Of a DNA stretch of 39,628 bases, positions 16,675 to 25,773 are shown in pieces. The notes beneath the pieces are model-generated. The model was given only the letters and a program-made list of their open reading frames with translations. It was not told the origin of the DNA and did no database searches. Source of the stretch: Armatimonadota bacterium. GTDB lineage: Bacteria; Armatimonadota; UBA10988. Each line of letters opens with the position of its first letter. The stretch's first letter is position 1. Position numbers and translations under genes: made by a program. Where the stretch lies: positions 1-39,628 of the forward strand of contig JACRKZ010000078.1 of NCBI GenBank assembly GCA_016235455.1, given 5' to 3'.

Positions 16675-18531
16675 CTACTCCCGCGCGGCCATCCAGCCCA
16701 GCAGCCCGGCCACGGCGGCATTGGCCAGCAGCCACGGCGTCGGGCCCCAGCCCAGCAGGCCAACGGCGGCCGCACCGGCAAACCAGCCCGCGCACACGCC
16801 GATCAGCACGCCGCGCAGACCGCGCACGCCGAACAAGCCGGCCAGCAGCAGGAACGGCCAGACCGCCGTGCCTGCCACCGGGGTCACCAAGCGGCCGGCA
16901 AAGCCCGTGGCCACGCAGCACAGCAGCAGTACCGGCAGCGCGCCGCCCAGCCAGAAGAGCGGACGCCGGGCCTGGCGCAGCAGCACCGCCGCCAACGCCA
17001 ACAGCGCCACGGCGAAGGCCAACGGGCCGTGCGCGGGCACCGGATAGGTCGGCTGGCTGCTGACCCGTGCCGGCTGGACCGTCGCGGACGCCGCCGAGGC
17101 GCCGACCGCGGCGGCAGCGTTGATCACGCCCGCGCCGTACTTCTTGGCATCGTCCTTGGGCGTGGCCGTGTCGCGCAGCTTGGCCCGAATGCCGGCCGGG
17201 CCTTTGACGCCAGTCTGCCAGATCAGCGCGGCGACACCCGCGGCGTGCGGCGACGCCATCGAGGTGCCCTGCCAGAACTCGAAGACGTCCTGCTTGTTGA
17301 ACACGGTGTTCTGCAGCACGCCCTGGTGCTTCTCGGCCTCGCCACGGTAGTTGCCGCCCGGCGCGGCGATGCAGACCTGCTCGCCCCAGGACGAGTAGAA
17401 GGCCAGATTGCCGTCGGGTCCAACGCTGGACACCGCGATGCACTCGGGATAGGCGGCGGGATAGCCGACGCCCTCACGACCGCTGTTGCCCGCCGCACAG
17501 ACGATGGTCACACCGCGCTGGTTGGCGTAGCGGCAGGCCTTGGCCAGCACCTGCGCCGCGCGCGGGCCGCCGAGGCTCATGTTGATCACGTTGGCGCCGT
17601 TGTTGGCCGCGTACTCCACCGCGTTGGCGATGTCGGCCACCGTGCCCGACCCGTACTGGGTCAGCACCTTGAGCGGCATGATGGTCGCGTCGTACGCCAC
17701 GCCCGCGCAGCCGTGCCCGTTGTTCGTGGCCTGGGCGATGGTGCCGGCGACATGCGTGCCGTGGCCATGGTCGTCATAGGCGCGCTTGGTGTTGGTGATG
17801 AAGTCGAACGGCTTGGTGAACCGGGTGCCCTTGAGGTCGCTCGCCGCGGGGATGTCGTCCTTCTTCTCGAAGGCGCAGCCCGTGTCGATGACGGCCACCA
17901 CGCAGCCCTTGCCCGTGGACTTCTCCCAGGCGCGCGGCATGCCGATCAGGTTGAGGTGCCACTGCTCGGGGTAGCGCGGGTCGTTGGGGGTCACCTCGGC
18001 CACCTGGCCGCGGGCGGGCGACGCGGCGGCGATCCGCCAGCCCATCAGTTGCATCTCGAAGTTCTCGTCGGCCGCCTCAACCCGTGAGTCGGCGCGCAGC
18101 CGGTCAAGCAGCGCGGCGCGGCGCGCGGCGCTGAGCTTGCTCACGTCGGCCAGCATCAGCCGCTCGTCCACCGCCTCGGGGCTGTTGGGCACGAACTCGA
18201 CGCCGTACTCGCGGCCGACCGCGTTGACCGCGGACCGGCTGAGGTCGTCGCGCAGATCGACCACCAGCTCCTGGGCCGACGCGCTAGCGCTCGCGCTCGG
18301 CGCACTGGCCTGGTGCCGACCGCCATAGGGGCGGAACAGGGACAGGACCAGCAGCGTAGCCATGACCAGCAGGAAGAACGCGGCCGTCAAGCGCGTGGAG
18401 CGCGGCTCGTCGCTGTTGGTGAGCGTGCGCCACCAACGGCGCAGGCCAAGCACGGCGCCGATGAAGCCAAACGCCCGCCACAGGAAGCTGAGCAGGCCGC
18501 GAACACTGGTGACGCGCAGTCGTGGGGTCAT
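16675..18531 (-). CDS. Membrane-anchored S8 subtilisin-like serine protease
   Basis: A 618-residue protein. A cytoplasmic basic N-terminus and TM (about 47-66) come first, then a Ser/Ala linker and an inhibitor-I9-like propeptide (about 88-165). The peptidase S8 domain spans about 185-470, with catalytic D216 (VIDTGC), H257 (DDHGHGTHVAG), oxyanion N349 (AAGNSG) and S424 (GTSMASPHAAG). A Pro/Ser linker leads to about five hydrophobic helices (500-618). With both ends in the membrane, the protease domain should be tethered outside the cytoplasm. The triad is intact. GGAGG precedes the ATG at 8 nt, and the start overlaps the stop of the small gene upstream (ATGA). It is the third gene of a glycosyltransferase operon. 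Confidence 0.93.
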   Translation of the reverse strand: MTPRLRVTSVRGLLSFLWRAFGFIGAVLGLRRWWRTLTNSDEPRSTRLTAAFFLLVMATLLVLSLFRPYGGRHQASAPSASASASAQELVVDLRDDLSRSAVNAVGREYGVEFVPNSPEAVDERLMLADVSKLSAARRAALLDRLRADSRVEAADENFEMQLMGWRIAAASPARGQVAEVTPNDPRYPEQWHLNLIGMPRAWEKSTGKGCVVAVIDTGCAFEKKDDIPAASDLKGTRFTKPFDFITNTKRAYDDHGHGTHVAGTIAQATNNGHGCAGVAYDATIMPLKVLTQYGSGTVADIANAVEYAANNGANVINMSLGGPRAAQVLAKACRYANQRGVTIVCAAGNSGREGVGYPAAYPECIAVSSVGPDGNLAFYSSWGEQVCIAAPGGNYRGEAEKHQGVLQNTVFNKQDVFEFWQGTSMASPHAAGVAALIWQTGVKGPAGIRAKLRDTATPKDDAKKYGAGVINAAAAVGASAASATVQPARVSSQPTYPVPAHGPLAFAVALLALAAVLLRQARRPLFWLGGALPVLLLCCVATGFAGRLVTPVAGTAVWPFLLLAGLFGVRGLRGVLIGVCAGWFAGAAAVGLLGWGPTPWLLANAAVAGLLGWMAARE

Positions 18532-18821
18532 CGATCCGCCTCCCAGTCCTTGACCTCGGGATGCTTCTCGGCGATGTGCTCGAAGCGGTCCTTGGTCTTG
18601 CCGGTGCGCTCATCGAAGAGCGGCGTGCCGCCAGCATACATGGTGCCGTCGGGATCACCGAACTCGTTGCGGCCGGTGGCCTTGATCCAGGCCTCAATCT
18701 TGGCCTTCAGTGCGCTGTCCACAGCCATACCCATACCTCTATAGCGCCCGGAGCGCTCGTCAAAGGCCGGTGTGCCACCAGCCCACATCCGCTGTCCACG
18801 ATTCTCGTCTTTGGCCGCCAT
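18528..18821 (-). CDS. Small protein with two AGGTPxFDERxG motifs
   Basis: A 97-residue soluble protein of unknown function. It contains two copies of a motif: MWAGGTPAFDERSGRYRG (about 11-28) and MYAGGTPLFDERTGKTKD (about 63-80). A helical stretch (ALKAKIEAWIKATGRNEFGDPDG) lies between them, and the tail is DRFEHIAEKHPEVKDWE. No Cys clusters, TM or signal are seen. I recall similar GDPxGTxYAGGTPLFD segments in uncharacterised proteins, but I can assign no function. Start 18821 has GGGG at 8 nt; an ATG at 18827 sits in the upstream gene's TAATG and is also possible. It is coupled to both the glycosyltransferase (upstream) and the subtilase (ATGA downstream). Confidence 0.8.
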   Translation of the reverse strand: MAAKDENRGQRMWAGGTPAFDERSGRYRGMGMAVDSALKAKIEAWIKATGRNEFGDPDGTMYAGGTPLFDERTGKTKDRFEHIAEKHPEVKDWEADR

Positions 18822-18826
18822 CGTCA

Positions 18827-19981
<1,155 letters not shown>

Positions 19982-20000
19982 CTACCGACTCCAGGCTTGC

Positions 20001-20029
20001 AGTCTAGGCCGTCACGGACCCGCCGTCAA
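20001..20029 (-). promoter_or_regulatory. Promoter of the glycosyltransferase operon
   Basis: On the minus strand, TTGACG (20029-20024), a 17-nt spacer and TAGACT (20006-20001). Initiation is expected near 19995, leaving a short leader that contains the GGAG ribosome site. Its -35 lies back to back with the merR -35 region across the palindrome GTCAA-A-TTGAC (20025-20035). Confidence 0.65.
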
Positions 20030-20030
20030 A

Positions 20031-20065
20031 TTGACACTTGACAATGCGACATCAACTGTCACAAT
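20031..20065 (+). promoter_or_regulatory. merR promoter, probably giving a leaderless mRNA
   Basis: Two TTGACA copies (20031-20036 and 20038-20043) precede CACAAT (20060-20065), with a 16-nt spacer from the second. Initiation about 7 nt further falls on the A of the merR ATG (20072), and no Shine-Dalgarno sequence is present. TGACA (20039-20043) and TGTCA (20057-20061) form an inverted repeat across the spacer, which fits MerR binding. Confidence 0.55.
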
Positions 20066-20071
20066 AACGGC

Positions 20072-20476
20072 ATGGACGAGCAGGCGGTGCTATCGATAGC
20101 GGAGCTGGCCGAGCGCGGCGGCGTGTCGCGACGGACGGTGCGCTACTACGTGCAGCGCGGGCTCCTGCCGGCGCCCGCCGGTCGCGGGCGCGGCGATCAC
20201 TACGGGCCGGAGCACCTGACGACGCTGCTGCGCATTCGCGGCTGGCAGGAGCAGGGCGTGTCTCTGGAGGCGATCGCCGGGTTGCTGGCCACGGGTCAGC
20301 CCTCCGAGCCGCCCGCGGCGGTGCGGCCGGCGGCGCGGGTCTGGTCGCGCATCGAGCTGGCGCCTGGTGTCGAATTGTCGGTTGCCGCGGAGGCGAGCCT
20401 GAGCGTGGAGACCATGCGCCGGCTGGCAGATGCGGTGCGGAGCGTGCTGGACGAGCGGGGAGAGGGTCATGCTTGA
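20072..20476 (+). CDS. MerR-family transcriptional regulator
   Basis: A 134-residue protein. The N-terminal MerR winged helix is clear: LSIAELAERGGVSRRTVRYYVQ (8-29), RGLLPAP, then HYGPEHLTTLLRIRGWQEQGVSLEAIAGLL. The C-terminal half (ELAPGVELSVAAEASLSVETMRRLADAVRSVLDER) has no Cys metal site, so it is not a metal or redox sensor of the classic type. Its VELSV...LS segment may contact the partner encoded next. The ORF overlaps the VIT/VWA gene by 8 nt, implying coupled translation. It probably autoregulates and may also affect the divergent glycosyltransferase promoter. The mRNA is probably leaderless. Confidence 0.92.
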   Translation: MDEQAVLSIAELAERGGVSRRTVRYYVQRGLLPAPAGRGRGDHYGPEHLTTLLRIRGWQEQGVSLEAIAGLLATGQPSEPPAAVRPAARVWSRIELAPGVELSVAAEASLSVETMRRLADAVRSVLDERGEGHA

Positions 20477-22676
20477 GCTGGAATCGGGTCTGCGCGGTGT
20501 GGGCAGCGGTTTTGCCGTGCCGCTGGTCGGGGTCGAGGTGGCCGCCGAGGTGCGCGGCGCGGCCAGTCGGGTGCGGCTCACCCAGCGCTACCGCAATGAC
20601 GAGGCGCAGCCGATCGAAGCGGTCTATGTCTTCCCGCTGGACGAAGGTGCGGCGCTGTGCGGATTCGAGGCAACGGTCGGCGAGCGCCACATCGTCGGTC
20701 GCATCGCCGAGCGCGATGATGCGTTCGAGCAGTACGACGATGCGTTGATGGCCGGACATGGCGCCTTTCTGCTTGACCAGGAGCGGCCCAACGTGTTCAC
20801 GGCGTCGGTCGGCAATCTGCCGCCGGGCGCCGAGGCGGCCATCACGCTGACCTACGTCGCGGAACTGGCCCGCGAGGGTGATGCCCTGCGCTTCCTGTTG
20901 CCAACCACCGTGGCGCCGCGCTACGTGCCGCTCGACCACGAGGTCGAGATTGGCCAGCCCGGTGACGAGCGCGTCAACCCGCCGCTGGCCGCTGCCTTGC
21001 CCTACCGCCTCACGCTGAGCGTGTCGGTGGAGCAGCCAGGCGGCGTAAAGGCCGTTTCGTCGCCCAGCCACGGCATCCGCGTGGAGCACGATGGGCCGCG
21101 CGCGCTGGTCACCCTCGGCGGCGAGGACGCGGCCATGGATCGCGACTTCGTGCTGCTCATCGAGCCGTCGATGCGACAGGCCGCCGGCGGGGTGACGGAG
21201 GTGGGCGCCGATGGCGCGATCACCGCGGCGGTAACGCTGCTGCCAGCGTTCGAGCAGTCTGCGCGGCCGGCCGAGGTGATCTTCGTGCTCGACTGCTCGG
21301 GATCCATGGCTGGCGACAGCATCGACCAGGCCAAGCGCGCGCTACGGCTGTGTCTGCGCCAGATGACCGCGGCCGACGCGTTCAACGTGGTCGGGTTCGG
21401 CAGCGGTTTCGTGGCCCTGTTCGAGCGGCCGCGGCGCTGGGATCATCCCGCCTTCGAGGAAGCCGACCGCTGGGTCGAGTCGCTCGACGCGCACATGGGC
21501 GGCACCGAGATCCTCGCGCCGCTGCAGGCCGTGCTCACGCTGCCGGTCGATACCGACCGCCAGCGTGTCGTGGTCCTGCTGACCGACGGCGAGGTGAGCA
21601 ATGAGGACCAGGTCATCGCTCTGGCGGCCGAGCATCGGTCCACCACCCGGCTGTTCGCCTTCGGCATCGGCGCGGGGCCAAGCGAGCATCTGGTGCGGGG
21701 CGTGGCGCGCGCCGGTGGCGGCGCGGCGGAGTTCATCGCGCCGGGCGAGCGCATCGAACCCAAGGTACTGCGTCAGTTCGCGCGGCTGACGTCGCCGCGG
21801 CTGGAACACCTGACGCTGCTGCCCGACGACCTGGCCAGCGCGCCGCGCGAGCTGCCGGCGGTCTACGCGGGCGAGGCCATCACGGTGTATGTGCGCGGCC
21901 GCGGGGTGCCGCCAGTGCTGACCCTCATGGCCGAGGGGCTGGGCACGCAGATGGTGGTGTTGCCCGCACCGACGCCCGGCGCCCTGCTGAGCACGCTGTG
22001 GGCACGCGCGACGCTCCGCGACCTGGAGGAAGGCGTGGCCGGCGGCTCCGCTCAGACCGGCCGGCGCGACGCCTCGCGGCGCCGCAAGGTATGCGACCTG
22101 GCGCTGGCCTACGGCCTGGCGTCCAGCGCCACGAGCTTCGTGGCGGTCGAGGAGCGCGCGCCCGGCGAGCGCACCACCGAGGCGGCCGAACTGCGGCGCG
22201 TGCCGGTAGCGCTGACCCACGGCTGGGGCGGCGACGCGGTCCAGCCGCTGCAGCCGCGTATGCCCATGCCCACGCCCATGCCCATGGCGGAGTTGCCGGC
22301 GGGCATGGTGGCCTTCTGCGCCAGCGCGCCGCCGCCACCCGCCCGCGGGCGCGCGCGTCGGCGCGGCGAGCCCTTGCACCTGCAACTGCTCATGGCGCAG
22401 CTGCCCGACGGCGCGTTTGAGTGGGCCGACGTCGTCGCGCTGGCGCAGCCGGAGGACGAGGCCGCGGCGGAGTTGGAGGTCGTCTGCCTCGACCCGCGCG
22501 TGAAGGCGACCTTCCTCGCACTGGCGCTGCTGCGGGTGCGCTGCCGCGCGGCTCGGGTCGAGTGGCAACTGGCCGCGGCCAAGGCCGAGACCTGGCTGCG
22601 CGATGTGGCTGGTGCCGACGGCATGAGGATCGAGGGTCACGAGGCGCTGGATTGGTTCGAGGCACACTTGCGCTGA
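20469..22676 (+). CDS. VIT and von Willebrand factor A domain protein
   Basis: A 735-residue protein without a signal peptide or TM. An N-terminal VIT domain (about 10-135) includes VRLTQRYRNDEAQPIEAVYVFPL, FEQYDDALMAGHGAFLLDQE and NVFTASVGNLPPG. A VWA domain (about 268-440) has the MIDAS motif DCSGS in FVLDCSGSM, GGTEI and VVLLTDGE, so metal-dependent ligand binding is expected. The C-terminal region has a Pro/Met hexanucleotide-repeat linker (near 598), then a module ending WLRDVAGADGMRIEGHEALDWF that resembles the C-terminus of bacterial inter-alpha-trypsin-inhibitor-like proteins. GAGAGGG precedes ATG 20469. It is coupled to merR and ends immediately before the phosphodiester glycosidase stop. 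Its ligand is unknown. Confidence 0.92.
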   Translation: MLELESGLRGVGSGFAVPLVGVEVAAEVRGAASRVRLTQRYRNDEAQPIEAVYVFPLDEGAALCGFEATVGERHIVGRIAERDDAFEQYDDALMAGHGAFLLDQERPNVFTASVGNLPPGAEAAITLTYVAELAREGDALRFLLPTTVAPRYVPLDHEVEIGQPGDERVNPPLAAALPYRLTLSVSVEQPGGVKAVSSPSHGIRVEHDGPRALVTLGGEDAAMDRDFVLLIEPSMRQAAGGVTEVGADGAITAAVTLLPAFEQSARPAEVIFVLDCSGSMAGDSIDQAKRALRLCLRQMTAADAFNVVGFGSGFVALFERPRRWDHPAFEEADRWVESLDAHMGGTEILAPLQAVLTLPVDTDRQRVVVLLTDGEVSNEDQVIALAAEHRSTTRLFAFGIGAGPSEHLVRGVARAGGGAAEFIAPGERIEPKVLRQFARLTSPRLEHLTLLPDDLASAPRELPAVYAGEAITVYVRGRGVPPVLTLMAEGLGTQMVVLPAPTPGALLSTLWARATLRDLEEGVAGGSAQTGRRDASRRRKVCDLALAYGLASSATSFVAVEERAPGERTTEAAELRRVPVALTHGWGGDAVQPLQPRMPMPTPMPMAELPAGMVAFCASAPPPPARGRARRRGEPLHLQLLMAQLPDGAFEWADVVALAQPEDEAAAELEVVCLDPRVKATFLALALLRVRCRAARVEWQLAAAKAETWLRDVAGADGMRIEGHEALDWFEAHLR
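22260..22286 (+). repeat. Imperfect ATGCCC hexanucleotide repeat
   Basis: Four to five units of ATGCCC/ACGCCC in frame in the VIT/VWA gene, encoding alternating Met-Pro/Thr-Pro. Slippage would add or remove Met-Pro pairs without a frameshift. It sits in the linker before the C-terminal module. Confidence 0.7.
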
Positions 22677-24809
22677 TCAGCGCGAGCCGGCGCGCAGCAC
22701 CTCGAGCTGGTCCCAGTCCACCTGGCCATCGGCGTTGGCCTCGGCCGTGGTGGCCACGACGTAGACGCTGTGCCAGGTCAGCGGCGCCTTGAGCCCATCA
22801 GGCAGGCGGCACTCGACGGGAATCCAGCCGCTGCCGAGCCGCCCCGAGAACAGGTCGTGCAGGCTGCGCTGGCCGTTGCCGTCGATGAGCACGGCGCGCA
22901 GCCACACGGTCTTGCCGTCGCCACGCACCCGCGCCCGCAGGGCCAGCGCGGGATCGATGCGCCGGTCGAGCCGCACGTAGGCCGCGCGCGTGGCCGCGCC
23001 GGCGCCTAGATGGTAGGTCAGCCGACAGAAGGCGCCGGCGCCCTCGCCCCGCACCTTCACCGCACTGCCGGTGACGCTGTCGGGGATGGCGTCGAAGACC
23101 ACCGCGCCGGGCCCGTCGAAGCTCTCGACGGCGACCGGCGCCGCCACGACCACGGGCACCTCGGCCTGCGCGCCAAACCCTTCGACCAGCAGCGCACCCC
23201 GTCCGCCTTCCGCCCCAGCCGTGACCACGCCGCGCCTGACCGATCCGGCCGCCGCCGGCAGTGACCAGCGCAGCGCCTCGGCATCGACCACAACGGTCCG
23301 GCCCTGGGCATCGCGACCGGTGACGGCGACGTTGGCTGCTTCGCCAGGCACCAGCGCCAGCCGTGCAGGCTGGCACTCGAGCCGCGTGAGCCGGTCGATC
23401 ACGGTCACTTCGACCCGCGCGGACAGGCCGCCGCCGGTGACGGTGAGCGTGCCCGAGCCGGGCTTGCCGCCGGCGGTGAGCACCCCACGCCGCACCGTTG
23501 CCAAGGGCCGGTCGAGCGCCATGGAATCCACGGTGCGGCCTGGCACGGGGTTCAGGCGGTCGTCGGTGACGGTCGCCCGGACCTCCAGGCTGGCGCCCGG
23601 CGTGAGCCGCCAGGGCCCGGGTGGGTCGAGCACAATGCGGCTGGCGCGGCCGGCCGGCGCGCGGCTGACCAGCGCCAGCGCGTTGGCCACGGGCCGCTCG
23701 TGCCCGTCGCTGGGCCGGTTGAGGATTTCACCACGCACCCAGCAGGTGGCGCTGCCGCCGCCGTCCAGATTGAGTGCCTCGCGGCAGCCCAAGCTGGCCA
23801 TCAGCCGCGCCAGCTCGGGCAAGGTCATGCCCATGCTATGGCCGGCCTGCCGGCCGTCGACCACCACCGCCACCGCCTGCTGGTCGTCGAAACCGATGGC
23901 CGTGCGCGGGTGGCGCGGCTCGTTGGGCCCGCCGCCGTACACGGTCTTGCCGCCGGCCAGGAGCACTTCACTGCCGCCCACGGCCTCGCTGATGGTCACC
24001 GCCGGCGTCACGCGCGCCTCCAGGCGAAGTCGCTGCCCGGCGGTCAACCTGGCCAGCTTGGCGGCGAAGACGCCGCTGCCGCTCAGCACCATGGCGTCGG
24101 GCGGAATGGCCTGGTTGCCGACTCCGGTCACCGGTGCCTGGGCCACTTCCACCCAGGTGTCGAGGCGAGGCGTCAGCCGGCTGACCTTGGCCTCGGCCCA
24201 GCGCAGCACCACTTCGACGCCGTCGGCGCCGGTGCTGGTACCCGCGCCCCAAGTGGGTGTGTAGAGGGTGAGACAGTCGGGCCCGCGGCTGTTGTTGACC
24301 CGCGTGGCCAGCACGTCGAGCCCGCCGCCGCTGAGGCGCAGGGACGAGGCCACCGGACCGATGATGTAGCTGCCGTCGCCACGCACGACGAACGCCGGCC
24401 GGTCATAGGACAGGCCGACCAACTCGCCGTCACTGACACACAGCCCGATGGTCGCGCCCTGCCCGGGGCCGCTCATGATGAAGAAATCACCGTTGACCGC
24501 CGCCACGGGCGTGGACTGCTGGTTGGCCAGGCGCAGCACCTGGCGACTGGTGGTCTCCAGGCCGGGAACCAGGTCGTTGCCCACGGTCACGCGCGGGGCC
24601 AACAGCTTCTGCGAGCGGTCCCAGACGAAGCCGTAGATGGCCAACGGTCCGTCGGCGCGCCAGATGCGGAACGAGGTGGCGCCGGGATGGATGGGCTGGG
24701 TGCGCGCGTCAGCCGGCAGGCGGAGCGCCCCGGCCGGCGTCATCGCCATCAGCAGTGGCGTCAGCGCCCGCACCAGCCACAGAGCACAACGCTTCGCGCG
24801 CGAGAGCAT
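22677..24809 (-). CDS. Secreted phosphodiester glycosidase (NAGPA-like) with C-terminal Ig-like repeats
   Basis: A 710-residue exported protein. The signal peptide (MLSRAKRCALWLVRALTPLLMAMTPAGA) is followed by the phosphodiester glycosidase/DUF2233 domain (about 85-385), with AAVNGDFF, RTAIGFDDQQ and LNLDGGGSATCWV, the family's conserved acidic and Gly-rich motifs. Two or more Big/Ig-like modules follow (about 390-560; VEVTVIDRL, ALVPGEAANVAV). The last part is a carbohydrate-binding-like beta domain (ESFDGPGAVV...VDWDQLEVLRAG). Members remove GlcNAc from phosphodiesters or act on exopolysaccharide; the substrate here is unknown. ATG 24809 has GGTGG 8 nt upstream; a GTG at 24827 is possible. 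The signal peptide is read in another frame over the end of the Ppx gene. Confidence 0.88.
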   Translation of the reverse strand: MLSRAKRCALWLVRALTPLLMAMTPAGALRLPADARTQPIHPGATSFRIWRADGPLAIYGFVWDRSQKLLAPRVTVGNDLVPGLETTSRQVLRLANQQSTPVAAVNGDFFIMSGPGQGATIGLCVSDGELVGLSYDRPAFVVRGDGSYIIGPVASSLRLSGGGLDVLATRVNNSRGPDCLTLYTPTWGAGTSTGADGVEVVLRWAEAKVSRLTPRLDTWVEVAQAPVTGVGNQAIPPDAMVLSGSGVFAAKLARLTAGQRLRLEARVTPAVTISEAVGGSEVLLAGGKTVYGGGPNEPRHPRTAIGFDDQQAVAVVVDGRQAGHSMGMTLPELARLMASLGCREALNLDGGGSATCWVRGEILNRPSDGHERPVANALALVSRAPAGRASRIVLDPPGPWRLTPGASLEVRATVTDDRLNPVPGRTVDSMALDRPLATVRRGVLTAGGKPGSGTLTVTGGGLSARVEVTVIDRLTRLECQPARLALVPGEAANVAVTGRDAQGRTVVVDAEALRWSLPAAAGSVRRGVVTAGAEGGRGALLVEGFGAQAEVPVVVAAPVAVESFDGPGAVVFDAIPDSVTGSAVKVRGEGAGAFCRLTYHLGAGAATRAAYVRLDRRIDPALALRARVRGDGKTVWLRAVLIDGNGQRSLHDLFSGRLGSGWIPVECRLPDGLKAPLTWHSVYVVATTAEANADGQVDWDQLEVLRAGSR

Positions 24810-25692
24810 ACCGCAAGCCACCAGCACTCACTCCCATCTCGGCCACCGCCAGCCGAGCCATCAAGGCCGACAGCACCACACAGCCGCCCAGGATGACATC
24901 GGCACGCTTGGCTGGCAAGCCGGGCACCTGGCGCCGCTGGGCCAGCGGTAGCGCAGCCAGGCGTGCGGTCAACGCGTCCACCATGGCCGGCGTCAGCCGC
25001 GTCGACTCCACCACTGCGGCGTCGTAGGTGGTCAGGCCATGCCAGATGGCCGCCAGCGTGGTGATGGTGCCGCCCGTGCCGCACACTTCGGCCTGCACCG
25101 CCGGCACCTGGTCCAGAGCCTCGTCGGCCACGGCGCGCAGGCGTGCCAGGTCGGCCGTCGTGGGCGGATCGCTCATCTGGCCGGCCCGATCGGTCGCCCG
25201 CACGGCACCGATATCGAGGCTGACACGCGAGGCAATGCGGCCGCCCTCACCCAGCACCAGTTCCGTGCTGCCGCCGCCGATGTCGACGTTGGCGAGCGTG
25301 CCGGCGACCTGGCGTTGCCGCGCGACGGCGGCATAGGTCAACTCGGCCTCGCGCTCGCCCGTGATGACCTCGATGCGCAGGCCGCATTCGCGTTCGACGC
25401 GGGCCAAGAACTCGTCGCGATTGGTCGCGTCGCGCAGGGCGCTGGTGCCTACCGCGGACACGGCGCTCACGCGGTGCTCGGTGCACAGCCGCATGTACTC
25501 GGCCAACTGCCCCGCACAGCGGTCCATGGGCTCGGGCTGGAGCCGGCGCTCGGCATCGACCCCCTCGCCCAGCCGGGTGATGTCGGAGCGGTCGAGCAGC
25601 ACGGTCTCGCCGCCCTGCCCATCGCTCTCGATGATCAGCAGCAGAAACGAGTTGGTGCCGACATCGATGCCGGCGGCGCGCGCGCTGGTCAT
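24709..25692 (-). CDS. Ppx/GppA-family exopolyphosphatase or pppGpp phosphatase
   Basis: A 327-residue protein of the short Ppx/GppA type without the C-terminal HD domain. It belongs to the actin/sugar-kinase ATPase fold: GIDVGTNSFLLLIIE (phosphate-1), SAVGTSALRDATNRDEF, ITGEREAELTY with the catalytic Glu, NVDIGGGSTELVLGEG (phosphate-2) and the adenosine-type motif CGTGGTITTLAAI. It hydrolyses terminal phosphate from polyphosphate and/or pppGpp; the two cannot be told apart here. Start ATG 25692 has AGGAG at 7-nt spacing. Its last 101 nt overlap, out of frame, the signal-peptide coding region of the phosphodiester glycosidase. The sulfatase gene is divergent. Confidence 0.93.
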   Translation of the reverse strand: MTSARAAGIDVGTNSFLLLIIESDGQGGETVLLDRSDITRLGEGVDAERRLQPEPMDRCAGQLAEYMRLCTEHRVSAVSAVGTSALRDATNRDEFLARVERECGLRIEVITGEREAELTYAAVARQRQVAGTLANVDIGGGSTELVLGEGGRIASRVSLDIGAVRATDRAGQMSDPPTTADLARLRAVADEALDQVPAVQAEVCGTGGTITTLAAIWHGLTTYDAAVVESTRLTPAMVDALTARLAALPLAQRRQVPGLPAKRADVILGGCVVLSALMARLAVAEMGVSAGGLRYALAREALCSVAGAGADATADGDDAGRGAPPAG

Positions 25693-25773
25693 GGACAGGC
25701 TCCTCACCTGCGCCAGCATAGCACAGGCAGGATCGGCGGGCCGCACAGCCAACTCAGCCCCCGGAGTCATGTC

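Noticed and set aside
20072..20476. MerR as a metal or redox sensor
   Set aside because: No cysteines in a metal-binding arrangement in the C-terminal half, so that subtype is not supported.
25039..25773. Upstream extension of the sulfatase frame
   Set aside because: It would run antisense through Ppx/GppA and bury the Tat signal; GGAG before ATG 25774 sets the start.
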